The notes beneath the pieces are model-generated. The model did not search any database. It was not told the DNA's origin and was given only the letters and a program-made list of their open reading frames with translations. A stretch of DNA of 7,059 nucleotides, taken from NCBI GenBank assembly GCA_007120095.1, contig SKOM01000229.1:1-7059 (forward strand), read 5' to 3'. Positions 1 to 5,586 of this stretch are shown here, one piece after another. The position numbers and the translations under genes are program-made. The stretch is from Candidatus Competibacteraceae bacterium (lineage in GTDB: Bacteria > Pseudomonadota > Gammaproteobacteria > Competibacterales > Competibacteraceae). Numbering within the stretch: position 1 is the stretch's first letter; each line of letters starts with the position of its first letter.

Positions 1-1199
1 ACTTCAGCACGAATCACCCGCACGGCCAGATGTTCCGGTTCCAAACTCACCGCTTGATTCAAAGCCAGCATGGCTGCTTGCAGATCATCTCTCTGGATTT
101 GCGCACTGGCCAGCAATTTCCATGTTTCAACATCATGCGGTTGCAAATCTGTCAGGGTCTTTAAGGTGTCCACGGCCGCGCTGTATTGATCATTAGCCAA
201 TAGAGCGAGACCGTGGGCATACAAGGACTCAGGCTGGTCAGCATGCTGCTGACGCAGCAAAGTCGCGATTTGCAAAGCGATATCGGGGGCCTCATCGGCC
301 AGTAGGGCCTGTACTAATAAACTGCCGATTTGCGCCTCGCCATCACGCTGCCAGGAGCTTTCCAGCCATTGGCGAACCTGTGCCGACTGGCCACCATGCT
401 GAGCAATTTTTACCAGACCGCTCAAGGCATCAATGTGGTTCTCGCGGACTTCTAAGACATTCATGTAGTGGGAACGGGCGGCCTCCAAATCCCCGGTGGC
501 CAAGGCAATGCCCGCGATACCTAAGTGGGCGCTCAGTAATTGAGGCTGGCGCTCCAGGGCACGACTTAGGGCGATATGGGCGTATTGATAATCACGCTGT
601 TCCGAATACGCCATACCTAATAAGTAAAGATATAGCGGTGATTCGGGTTGCCGTTCCAGTTGACCGGCGATCAGCGCAGTGGCCTGCTCGAACGCTTGCT
701 CCTGCAACAGCCATAGGGGTTTGAGCAAATCAGTGGGCAGCACTTCATCGCGTAGATCCATGATCACTAACGGCGCAGCGGGGCCGTTTTGCGCCTCGGT
801 CAGAACCAGACGATACAGCCCTGCCGGCTCCCCGGCCGCAACCGCATATTGCAACCACTCAAAGCCTTCTAAATCCGCGCCCGAGCGTAACAAAGCAGTG
901 CCCCGTAAAGCGGCCGCCTGAGCATCACCTCGCGCCAACGCTTCGGGCAAGATTGCGGCCACCTGCAACGGTTGCTGGCGCAACAATTGCACCGCAGCCC
1001 ATAGATTGCGTGCTGCTGTATGGTGAGGATGTTCGGCTGAATAAGCCTCTAAACACTCGACCGCCTGATCTAAATCAGCGTCAATGTAATATTCGACACA
1101 ATCACCCAAAGAGCCAGCGGAGGCTGAGTGCGCCGTAGTGGCAGTGGCCAATACCAGCCCGAACAAGGATTGCAAAAAAAATTTACTTATCGTAATCAT
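1..1199 (-). CDS. Exported TPR-repeat protein, C-terminal part beyond the window
   Basis: Reading the minus strand from the ATG at 1199 gives 399 uninterrupted codons that run off the left edge, so the 3' end is missing. Residues 1-28 look like a Sec signal peptide: Lys6, a hydrophobic stretch at about 7-23, then an Ala-Ser-Ala site before Gly29. There is no lipobox cysteine. Cys34 and Cys49 could form a disulfide in the periplasm. From about residue 186 onward the chain falls into 34-residue helical pairs of TPR type (about 186-219, 220-253, 254-286, 287-320, 322-355, 356-389), several closing with a Pro-Glu or Pro-Gln turn. The N-terminal 150 residues are also helical and resemble degenerate TPR or Sel1 repeats. 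TPR folds are scaffolds for protein contacts; no catalytic motif is visible and the specific role is unknown. The start lies 2 nt after the dnaQ stop and lacks a clear Shine-Dalgarno, which suggests translational coupling to dnaQ. Confidence 0.85.
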   Translation of the reverse strand, partial: MITISKFFLQSLFGLVLATATTAHSASAGSLGDCVEYYIDADLDQAVECLEAYSAEHPHHTAARNLWAAVQLLRQQPLQVAAILPEALARGDAQAAALRGTALLRSGADLEGFEWLQYAVAAGEPAGLYRLVLTEAQNGPAAPLVIMDLRDEVLPTDLLKPLWLLQEQAFEQATALIAGQLERQPESPLYLYLLGMAYSEQRDYQYAHIALSRALERQPQLLSAHLGIAGIALATGDLEAARSHYMNVLEVRENHIDALSGLVKIAQHGGQSAQVRQWLESSWQRDGEAQIGSLLVQALLADEAPDIALQIATLLRQQHADQPESLYAHGLALLANDQYSAAVDTLKTLTDLQPHDVETWKLLASAQIQRDDLQAAMLALNQAVSLEPEHLAVRVIRAE

Positions 1200-1201
1200 G
1201 A

Positions 1202-1942
1202 TTATAATCTTGATCCGTCTAACTGCCGCCATAGGCAAGCTGTTCCGCTTTTGGCGTCGAGTAAATCGAGAAACTGTTGATGCCGGGTTTGTTCATTAGG
1301 TGCAGGTTCGATAACGCGCAAACCTGGCCGCTGCGATGCCATCCAGGCGCGGTCCGCTGTGCCGCTTTCCCGAACCATCGCATCAAGCGAGGTCGATGCT
1401 TGATCTAAACCAAGCGCTAATTGACCGCCGGTCATCGCCAGGTACACCCGAGCGAGAATTTCAGCGTCGAGCAAAGCGCCATGCAGATCGCGACGGCTGT
1501 TATCGACATTGTAACGCCGACAGAGAGCGTCCAGTGAATTACGCTGGCCTGGATGTAAACGCCGAGCCAAAACCAGGGTATCCGTAATGGTGCAATACTG
1601 CTCTAACGTGGCACCATAGCGCAACTGGGTCAGTTCATGGTTGAGGAAACCAACATCGAAAGGTGCATTATGGATAACCAGTTCGGCATCACGGATAAAA
1701 GTCATAAATGGCTCGGCCAGTTCGCTGAAACGGGGTTTGTCCGCCAGAAATTCATCGCTGATACCATGCACGGCCTGTGCTTCAGGGTCGACCTGCCGAT
1801 CAGGCTGGAGATAATAATGCAGAGATTTACCCGTCAGACGCCGATTGTAGACCTCAATCGCACCGATTTCGATGACTCGGTGACCGGCACTGACTTCTAA
1901 CCCGGTGGTTTCGGTATCCAGTACAATTTGACGATTGTGCAA
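1202..1942 (-). CDS. dnaQ: DNA polymerase III epsilon subunit, 3'-5' proofreading exonuclease
   Basis: This 246-residue protein is the proofreading subunit of the replicative polymerase core. It removes mispaired 3' nucleotides and binds the alpha polymerase and the sliding clamp. The DEDDh exonuclease motifs are complete: Asp9 and Glu11 in DTETTGL (ExoI), Asp96 in HNAPFDVGF (ExoII), and His154 and Asp159 in HGALLDAE (ExoIII). QLALGL at 174-179 fits the clamp-binding hexapeptide that follows the catalytic domain in E. coli. Residues about 208-240 (LRVIEP... to CLWRQ) match the E. coli alpha-binding tail, so this is true epsilon rather than a stand-alone DnaQ-like nuclease. Length is close to the E. 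coli protein (243). The start codon is TTG; no ATG or GTG lies in frame between it and the upstream stop at 1988-1990, and the next Met is residue 80, inside the fold. It is divergent from fabI and probably co-transcribed with the downstream TPR gene. Confidence 0.95.
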   Translation of the reverse strand: MHNRQIVLDTETTGLEVSAGHRVIEIGAIEVYNRRLTGKSLHYYLQPDRQVDPEAQAVHGISDEFLADKPRFSELAEPFMTFIRDAELVIHNAPFDVGFLNHELTQLRYGATLEQYCTITDTLVLARRLHPGQRNSLDALCRRYNVDNSRRDLHGALLDAEILARVYLAMTGGQLALGLDQASTSLDAMVRESGTADRAWMASQRPGLRVIEPAPNEQTRHQQFLDLLDAKSGTACLWRQLDGSRL

Positions 1943-1948
1943 TTCGAT

Positions 1949-1953
1949 TCTCC
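1949..1953 (-). promoter_or_regulatory. Shine-Dalgarno of dnaQ supporting a TTG start
   Basis: On the minus strand GGAGA lies 6 nt before the TTG at 1942-1940. This spacing is good for a ribosome binding site and decides the start, since no in-frame ATG or GTG is available upstream. Confidence 0.7.
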
Positions 1954-2006
1954 GAGGACAGCCAACCCAGAAGCTGTTATCTTTTGATCAATTCATTGTG
2001 CCACGA

Positions 2007-2036
2007 TTCACAGTCAGGGCGTAGCCTGAGTATCGT
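2007..2036 (+). promoter_or_regulatory. Candidate sigma-70 promoter of fabI
   Basis: TTCACA (2007-2012, 5 of 6 to TTGACA) and TATCGT (2031-2036, 4 of 6 to TATAAT) are separated by 18 nt. Transcription would start near 2043, about 40 nt before the gene. A small inverted repeat, TCAGG/CCTGA with a 6-nt loop (2014-2029), sits in the spacer and could be an operator or chance. The call is tentative. Confidence 0.3.
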
Positions 2037-2057
2037 CATCGACACGCTAATCATCAA
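2029..2057 (-). promoter_or_regulatory. Candidate sigma-70 promoter of dnaQ
   Basis: On the minus strand TTGATG (2057-2052, 4 of 6 to TTGACA) and GATACT (2034-2029, 4 of 6 to TATAAT) are separated by 17 nt. Transcription would start near 2022, giving a leader of about 80 nt. The match is by eye only; the candidate -10 overlaps that proposed for fabI on the other strand. Confidence 0.35.
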
Positions 2058-2070
2058 TAGTGCAATATCG

Positions 2071-2076
2071 AGAGGA
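2071..2076 (+). promoter_or_regulatory. Shine-Dalgarno of fabI
   Basis: AGAGGA is followed by two adjacent in-frame ATG codons at 2081 and 2084. Spacing is 4 nt to the first and 7 nt to the second. The second is the better fit and matches the N-terminus of E. coli FabI (MGFL). Confidence 0.7.
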
Positions 2077-2083
2077 ATAAATG

Positions 2084-2866
2084 ATGGGTTTTCTTACTGG
2101 TAAACGTGTTTTAATTGTCGGACTGGCGAGTAATCGCTCTATCGCCTGGGGTATTGCCCGCGCCATGCATCGTGAAGGCGCGGAGCTGGCTTTTTCCTAT
2201 CAGGGTGACAAGCTGCGGCCGCGCGTGGAAAAAATGGCGGCTGGATGCGACAGTCAGATCACCTTACCCTGCGATGTCGCCAGTGATGAACAAATCGAGG
2301 CTCTGTTTACGGGGCTGCAATCACATTGGGACGGTCTTGATATCATCGTACACTCGGTGGCTTACGCACCCCGTGAAGCGCTTGAAGGACGCTATGTGGA
2401 CAGTGTGGATCGGGAGAGTTTCCGCATTGCTCATGACATCAGTGCTTACAGCTTCGCCGCGCTCGCCAAAGCCGGTTTACCCATGATGCAGGGGCGCAAT
2501 GGTGCCCTGCTCACTATGAGTTATTTGGGCGGTGTGCGCACCGTACCAAACTATAATGTGATGGGAGTAGCCAAGGCCAGCCTGGAAGCTAATGTGCGCT
2601 ATTTGGCGCAGTCGCTCGGTCCCGATGGGATTCGGGTCAATGCAATTTCGGCCGGTCCAATCCGCACGTTAGCGGCTTCAGGCATCGGCGGTTTTCGTAA
2701 GATGCTCGATGCCTTTGAACGTGCCGCACCCATGCGGCGAGCCATCACCATTGATGAAGTCGGCAATGCTGCCGCCTTCCTGTGTTCTGACCTGGCGTCG
2801 GGAATTACCGGCGAAATCACCTACGTCGATGGCGGTTTCAATACCGTTGCCGTCACCGACGTATGA
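2084..2866 (+). CDS. fabI: Enoyl-[acyl-carrier-protein] reductase (NADH), FabI
   Basis: FabI reduces trans-2-enoyl-ACP to acyl-ACP with NADH, the last step of each cycle of type II fatty-acid synthesis in the cytoplasm. The 260-residue chain is a short-chain dehydrogenase fold along its whole length. The N-terminal nucleotide-binding segment has Gly13 and the SxSIAWGIA-like stretch at about 16-25. Asp64 lies in CDVA. The catalytic pair is Tyr157 and Lys164 (Y-x6-K), with Tyr147 before it; these equal E. coli Tyr156, Lys163 and Tyr146, offset by one inserted residue. ISAGPIRTLAASGI (about 190-203) is the usual substrate-loop segment, and VDGGF closes the protein. I start at the second of two ATGs (2084) because spacing from the ribosome binding site and the MGFL N-terminus fit; 2081 would add one Met. 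Residue 93 is Ala where E. coli has Gly. The gene converges on ppiD with 5 nt between stops and no terminator hairpin. Confidence 0.96.
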   Translation: MGFLTGKRVLIVGLASNRSIAWGIARAMHREGAELAFSYQGDKLRPRVEKMAAGCDSQITLPCDVASDEQIEALFTGLQSHWDGLDIIVHSVAYAPREALEGRYVDSVDRESFRIAHDISAYSFAALAKAGLPMMQGRNGALLTMSYLGGVRTVPNYNVMGVAKASLEANVRYLAQSLGPDGIRVNAISAGPIRTLAASGIGGFRKMLDAFERAAPMRRAITIDEVGNAAAFLCSDLASGITGEITYVDGGFNTVAVTDV

Positions 2867-2871
2867 ACTGA

Positions 2872-4779
2872 TTACTGCAAACGACTCTCGCGGATGCGGA
2901 TGTTTAACTGCTCCCGATGATGCTCGATGAAGTTACGAAACTGCTCGTCACCGGTGCGAAACCCGAGTTGATCCCGCAGTTCGGCCAGTGCGGCCTCGTC
3001 TTCTGGAGTCGCCGCACCGGGGACCACCTCATGCAACGCTAACAGCGCTTGATCACCATCGCTCAACTCACTGATGGCATAATGCACCGCCCCCGGCTGC
3101 GGCGGCGTCAGTTGGAACACAGCGCCAAGCAGTACCGGATCAACGTCGTCGGCTGTACGGGTGACCGGTTCAGGCTGATGCAGGGTGGTATCGGCGGTCT
3201 CTTCTGCCAAGGTATGCAAAGAGGTGCCTTCACGCGCCATTGTGAGCGCCTCTTCCAATTCAAGCTGCAGGCGCTCAGTTGCATATTGGTCACGCAATGT
3301 CTCAACAATCTGCTCGCGAACTTCCTCCAAAGCGAGGGTGTCAGCGGGCTGATGATCGGCAACCCGCACCACCACTACATGTCCCGGTTCGATCTCCAGC
3401 GCCGGGCTATTGAGTCGATCCAGCAATACGTCCGGGCTGAACGCTACGTCACGCACCTGCTCATGGCGGGCAATACCCGAACGGCTGGAACGATCCATCC
3501 ACTCGGATTCACGGATGGTTAAATCTAACATCTCAGCAGCGGGGAACAGGCTGTCCGGTTGCTCAAAGGTGATATTGGCCAGGGTTTCCGCAGCATCGAA
3601 AAACTGGCGTTCAGCACGGGTCATACGCAGATCCCGCTCAAGCTCCTCGCGCACCTCATCAAGTGCCGGGGTCTGACCAGCGCGAATACTATCTAGTCGG
3701 ATAATGTGAAAACCAAAGCGGGTACGCACGGGCGGAGTGATCGCCCCAACCTCATCCAGTGCGAATAATGCGTCTTCAAAGCCAGGATCCATAAGACCCG
3801 GTTCGATGGTACCCAGCTCACCCCCTTCAATATGGGGCTGGGTAAGGTTTGCTTCCAGAACCGCTGCAAACTCGGCTCCCTCAGTGTCGATCTGTTGATA
3901 AAGCTGTTCGGCCTGTGACTGGGCTTCAGCGACCATACTATCGTCAGCCTCATCAGCCACGCGCACCAGAATATGCGAAGCACTACGCCGTTCGGGAACC
4001 GAGAGCTGTGCTGAGCGGCGCTGATACTCGGCTTGCAGCGCATCCTCGTCAATCTCGATAGTGGCGGCCAGCTCATCCACAGTCAGTTCCAGATACTCTA
4101 ATCGCACCTGTTCAGGACTTAAAAACATATCCTGATTGGCTTGGTAGTATTCTGTAATAGCAGACTCATCAATGCTGACTTCCTGCCGGTGTGCATCCAG
4201 GGAAAACACCAAATACTCGAAACGGCGCTGTTGGTTTTGCAGGCTGAGATAATGCTGTAAATCTGCATCGGTCAGGAATGCTGACTCAATCATACCTTGT
4301 TGTAATTGTTCGGCCACCAAGGATTCGCGCAGCATGTGTTCAAAACCCACAGCTGAATAGCCTTCCTGCAGCAGCCGTCGCTGATAGCGCTCCATATCAA
4401 ACCGGCCATTATCCTGAAAAGCCGGTATGCTGCGAATCATCTGATTGAGTTGCTGGTCGCTGACGCGCAGTCCCAAGACTCGGCTGGTCTGCTCGATGAC
4501 GCGGGTATTGATCAGTTGCTCAAGCACTGAACGGCGGAGCAGCTGGTCATCCAGTCTACTGGGATCAATACCCTGTTCTTGGAGCATGGACAACTGCTGG
4601 CGGAAGGCCCGCTGAAATTCATTTTGGGAAATTTCCGCCTTGCCGACTTTGGCTACTTCGGTAGGACCGCCGCCGTCGAGATAAGAATTGATACCCCACA
4701 GTGCAAAAGGCACACTGAGGAGAATAACGATGGTATAAGCGACCCAACCGGTCAAACGTTCTCTGATGGCTAGTAACAT
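2872..4779 (-). CDS. ppiD: Periplasmic folding chaperone PpiD (SurA-like N-domain and parvulin domain)
   Basis: PpiD is an inner-membrane-anchored chaperone that meets proteins leaving the Sec translocon on the periplasmic side. The 635-residue chain is near the E. coli length (623). A short cytoplasmic N-terminus is followed by one membrane segment at about 12-30 ending in PFALWGINSY. The SurA-N-like helical chaperone region spans about 41-200, with the recognisable IPAFQDNGRFD at 118-128. A parvulin domain spans about 264-364: SASHILV with His269, GGELG at 319-323, and RFGFHIIRL with His358. A second helical, chaperone-like region fills the C-terminus. The ATG start is chosen because MLLAIRERLTGW aligns with the usual PpiD N-terminus, although no clear Shine-Dalgarno precedes it. 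The gene follows lon, hupB and the tRNAs on the same strand, but an intrinsic terminator lies 29 bp before its start. I see no strong promoter in that gap. Confidence 0.93.
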   Translation of the reverse strand: MLLAIRERLTGWVAYTIVILLSVPFALWGINSYLDGGGPTEVAKVGKAEISQNEFQRAFRQQLSMLQEQGIDPSRLDDQLLRRSVLEQLINTRVIEQTSRVLGLRVSDQQLNQMIRSIPAFQDNGRFDMERYQRRLLQEGYSAVGFEHMLRESLVAEQLQQGMIESAFLTDADLQHYLSLQNQQRRFEYLVFSLDAHRQEVSIDESAITEYYQANQDMFLSPEQVRLEYLELTVDELAATIEIDEDALQAEYQRRSAQLSVPERRSASHILVRVADEADDSMVAEAQSQAEQLYQQIDTEGAEFAAVLEANLTQPHIEGGELGTIEPGLMDPGFEDALFALDEVGAITPPVRTRFGFHIIRLDSIRAGQTPALDEVREELERDLRMTRAERQFFDAAETLANITFEQPDSLFPAAEMLDLTIRESEWMDRSSRSGIARHEQVRDVAFSPDVLLDRLNSPALEIEPGHVVVVRVADHQPADTLALEEVREQIVETLRDQYATERLQLELEEALTMAREGTSLHTLAEETADTTLHQPEPVTRTADDVDPVLLGAVFQLTPPQPGAVHYAISELSDGDQALLALHEVVPGAATPEDEAALAELRDQLGFRTGDEQFRNFIEHHREQLNIRIRESRLQ

Positions 4780-4808
4780 GGTCAGCGCATTCTGTGCAGG
4801 CGGAAATG

Positions 4809-4837
4809 AAAAAGGGTGTCCTTATAAAGAGACACCC
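4809..4837 (-). terminator. Intrinsic terminator after the tRNA genes
   Basis: On the minus strand GGGTGTC (4837-4831) pairs perfectly with GACACCC (4820-4814), and the stem can extend by CTT/AAG past one bulged base. Five T residues (4813-4809) follow at once. It lies downstream of the last tRNA-Asp and 29 bp before the ppiD ATG. It should end the hupB-tRNA or tRNA transcript and insulate, or partly attenuate, ppiD. Confidence 0.82.
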
Positions 4838-4855
4838 CGACAACAGTGCATAGCA

Positions 4856-4872
4856 CCGCCGATCGAAGGCGG
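4856..4872 (-). other. Small hairpin in the trailer after tRNA-Asp
   Basis: CCGCC and GGCGG flank a 7-nt loop between the tRNA-Asp CCA end and the terminator. No T run follows, so it is not a terminator itself. It could protect or mark the precursor trailer for 3' processing, or be chance. Confidence 0.35.
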
Positions 4873-4888
4873 GCTTGATATTTTTATA

Positions 4889-4965
4889 TGGCGGAGCGGA
4901 CGGGGCTCGAACCCGCGACCCCCGGCGTGACAGGCCGGTATTCTAACCAACTGAACTACCGCTCC
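4889..4965 (-). tRNA. tRNA-Asp(GTC), second copy in the transcript
   Basis: The 77-nt minus-strand gene folds as a cloverleaf very close to E. coli tRNA-Asp. The acceptor stem is GGAGCGG/CCGCTCC, the discriminator is G (an aspartate identity base), and CCA is encoded at 4891-4889. The anticodon loop CTGTCAC gives anticodon GTC, and the T-arm carries GGGTTCGAGCC. It differs from the neighbouring tRNA-Asp at only 4 positions, two of which are the two sides of one acceptor base pair. It reads the GAC and GAU codons. Confidence 0.97.
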
Positions 4966-4988
4966 AAAAAGCAACTTATCATTGTAAC

Positions 4989-5065
4989 TGGCGGAACGGA
5001 CGGGACTCGAACCCGCGACCCCCGGCGTGACAGGCCGGTATTCTAACCGACTGAACTACCGTTCC
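4989..5065 (-). tRNA. tRNA-Asp(GTC), first copy in the transcript
   Basis: The 77-nt minus-strand gene has acceptor stem GGAACGG/CCGTTCC, discriminator G, encoded CCA at 4991-4989, anticodon loop CTGTCAC (anticodon GTC) and T-arm GGGTTCGAGTC. Only 7 nt separate its 5' end from the CCA of tRNA-Val, and 23 nt separate its 3' end from the next tRNA-Asp. It must therefore be cut out of a shared precursor by RNase P and 3' nucleases. Confidence 0.97.
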
Positions 5066-5072
5066 GAAAAGC

Positions 5073-5148
5073 TGGTGGGTGCTGAGGGACTTGAACCCCC
5101 GACCCTCGCCTTGTAAGGGCGATGCTCTCCCATCTGAGCTAAGCACCC
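5073..5148 (-). tRNA. tRNA-Val(TAC)
   Basis: The 76-nt minus-strand gene has acceptor stem GGGTGCT/AGCACCC, discriminator A, and encoded CCA at 5075-5073. The anticodon loop is CTTACAA, giving anticodon TAC for valine GUA and related codons, and the T-arm is GGGGGTTCAAGTCCC. D-arm TTAGCTCAGATGGGAGAGC is canonical. The 5' end lies 10 nt after the hupB stop codon, so it is probably processed from the hupB transcript, from a promoter at the end of hupB, or both. Confidence 0.97.
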
Positions 5149-5157
5149 TCAAGGCCG

Positions 5158-5163
5158 ATTATG
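5158..5163 (-). promoter_or_regulatory. Candidate -10 element for the tRNA genes, overlapping the hupB stop
   Basis: CATAAT on the minus strand matches 5 of 6 bases of TATAAT and overlaps the hupB TAA. A GC-rich stretch (CGGCC) follows, as is usual for stringently controlled stable-RNA promoters. Transcription would begin near 5151, only about 3 nt before tRNA-Val. I find no good -35 hexamer at 16-18 nt, so the call is weak. Confidence 0.3.
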
Positions 5164-5431
5164 ATATCGCATCTTTCAGCCCTTTACCAGCTTTAAAAGC
5201 AGGTACCTTAGAGGCTTTAATTTTTATGGTCTGGCCGGTGCGAGGATCACGCCCATTACGGGCGGCGCGATCACGTACGGAAAACGTCCCAAAACCGATT
5301 AACGTCACTTGATCCCCGGATTTTAATGCCTCTGTGATAGCGGCCAGTGTGGCATCGACCGCTCTGCCAGAGGCTGCCTTGGACAGTTCGGCCGATTCGG
5401 CGACTGCTGCTATCAGATCTGTCTTATTCAT
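5159..5431 (-). CDS. hupB: DNA-binding protein HU, beta type
   Basis: HU is a small dimeric nucleoid protein that bends DNA with little sequence preference and helps compaction, replication and repair. The 90-residue chain has the family length. The N-terminal helical dimer body covers about 1-40 (MNKTDLI at the start, AASGRAVDA at 19-27). GFGTF lies at 46-50. The DNA-binding beta arm runs about 53-75 with RNGRDPRTG, where Pro63 is the residue that intercalates into DNA. The C-terminal helix ends AGKGLKDAIS. Asp62 stands where Asn is usual before the proline, a minor substitution at the arm tip. The MNK N-terminus fixes the ATG start although the ribosome site is weak. Position after lon is the typical hupB context. 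A structured leader and candidate promoter lie upstream, and tRNA-Val begins 10 nt downstream with no terminator between. Confidence 0.97.
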   Translation of the reverse strand: MNKTDLIAAVAESAELSKAASGRAVDATLAAITEALKSGDQVTLIGFGTFSVRDRAARNGRDPRTGQTIKIKASKVPAFKAGKGLKDAIS

Positions 5432-5471
5432 ATTAGGTTATCCGTTTTGTTTGTCATGCACATTGGTGGGT

Positions 5472-5511
5472 TAGCGCGCAACCGCTGCAACGGCGCGTTA
5501 GCGGTTACGCG
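5472..5511 (-). promoter_or_regulatory. Two overlapping inverted repeats in the hupB upstream region
   Basis: Stem 1 pairs AACCGCT with AGCGGTT (5506-5500 with 5486-5480) and continues with CGCG/CGCG after one mismatch (5511-5508 with 5478-5475), for 11 pairs around a 13-nt loop. Stem 2 pairs TAACGCGC (5500-5493) with GCGCGCTA (5479-5472) with one mismatch, also around a 13-nt loop. Both need the same 3' arm, so they exclude each other. No T run follows on either strand. The element starts about where the candidate hupB promoter would begin transcription. Confidence 0.55.
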
Positions 5512-5515
5512 ATCT

Positions 5516-5545
5516 ATCATAGGACGATATGCAGTTTGAAAACAA
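5516..5545 (-). promoter_or_regulatory. Candidate sigma-70 promoter of hupB
   Basis: On the minus strand TATGAT (5521-5516) matches 5 of 6 bases of TATAAT. TTGTTT (5545-5540) is a weak -35 at 18-nt spacing and lies inside a small palindrome, GTTTG-TTTT-CAAAC (5547-5534). Transcription would start near 5509, giving a leader of about 78 nt that begins in the hairpin region. It would give hupB expression independent of lon. Confidence 0.4.
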
Positions 5546-5586
5546 ACCTCAAGCGCCAACAAATCTGGATTATGGCTGCCTTATGG

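Larger units (their letters stand above)
4889..5072 (-). repeat. Tandem duplication of a tRNA-Asp unit, 100-bp period
   Basis: The two tRNA-Asp genes start exactly 100 bp apart. Similarity extends past each mature 5' end into the leader: both are preceded on the minus strand by GCTTTT plus one base (5072-5066 and 4972-4966). The 84-nt units (4889-4972 and 4989-5072) differ at 5 positions by direct comparison, 4 of them inside the tRNA. Outside this unit the spacers are unrelated. Confidence 0.8.

Noticed and set aside
1982..2006. TGGCAC followed by ATTGA on the minus strand, resembling a sigma-54 site upstream of dnaQ
   Set aside because: The spacing to the -12 GC is wrong and the GC itself is absent.
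2839..2871. CGGT-TTCAAT-ACCG near the fabI end as a terminator
   Set aside because: The stem is only 4 bp, lies inside coding sequence and has no T run.
3049..3522. A 157-codon plus-strand ORF inside ppiD
   Set aside because: It is antisense to a well-supported PpiD reading frame, has no ribosome site that I can see and no recognisable domain.
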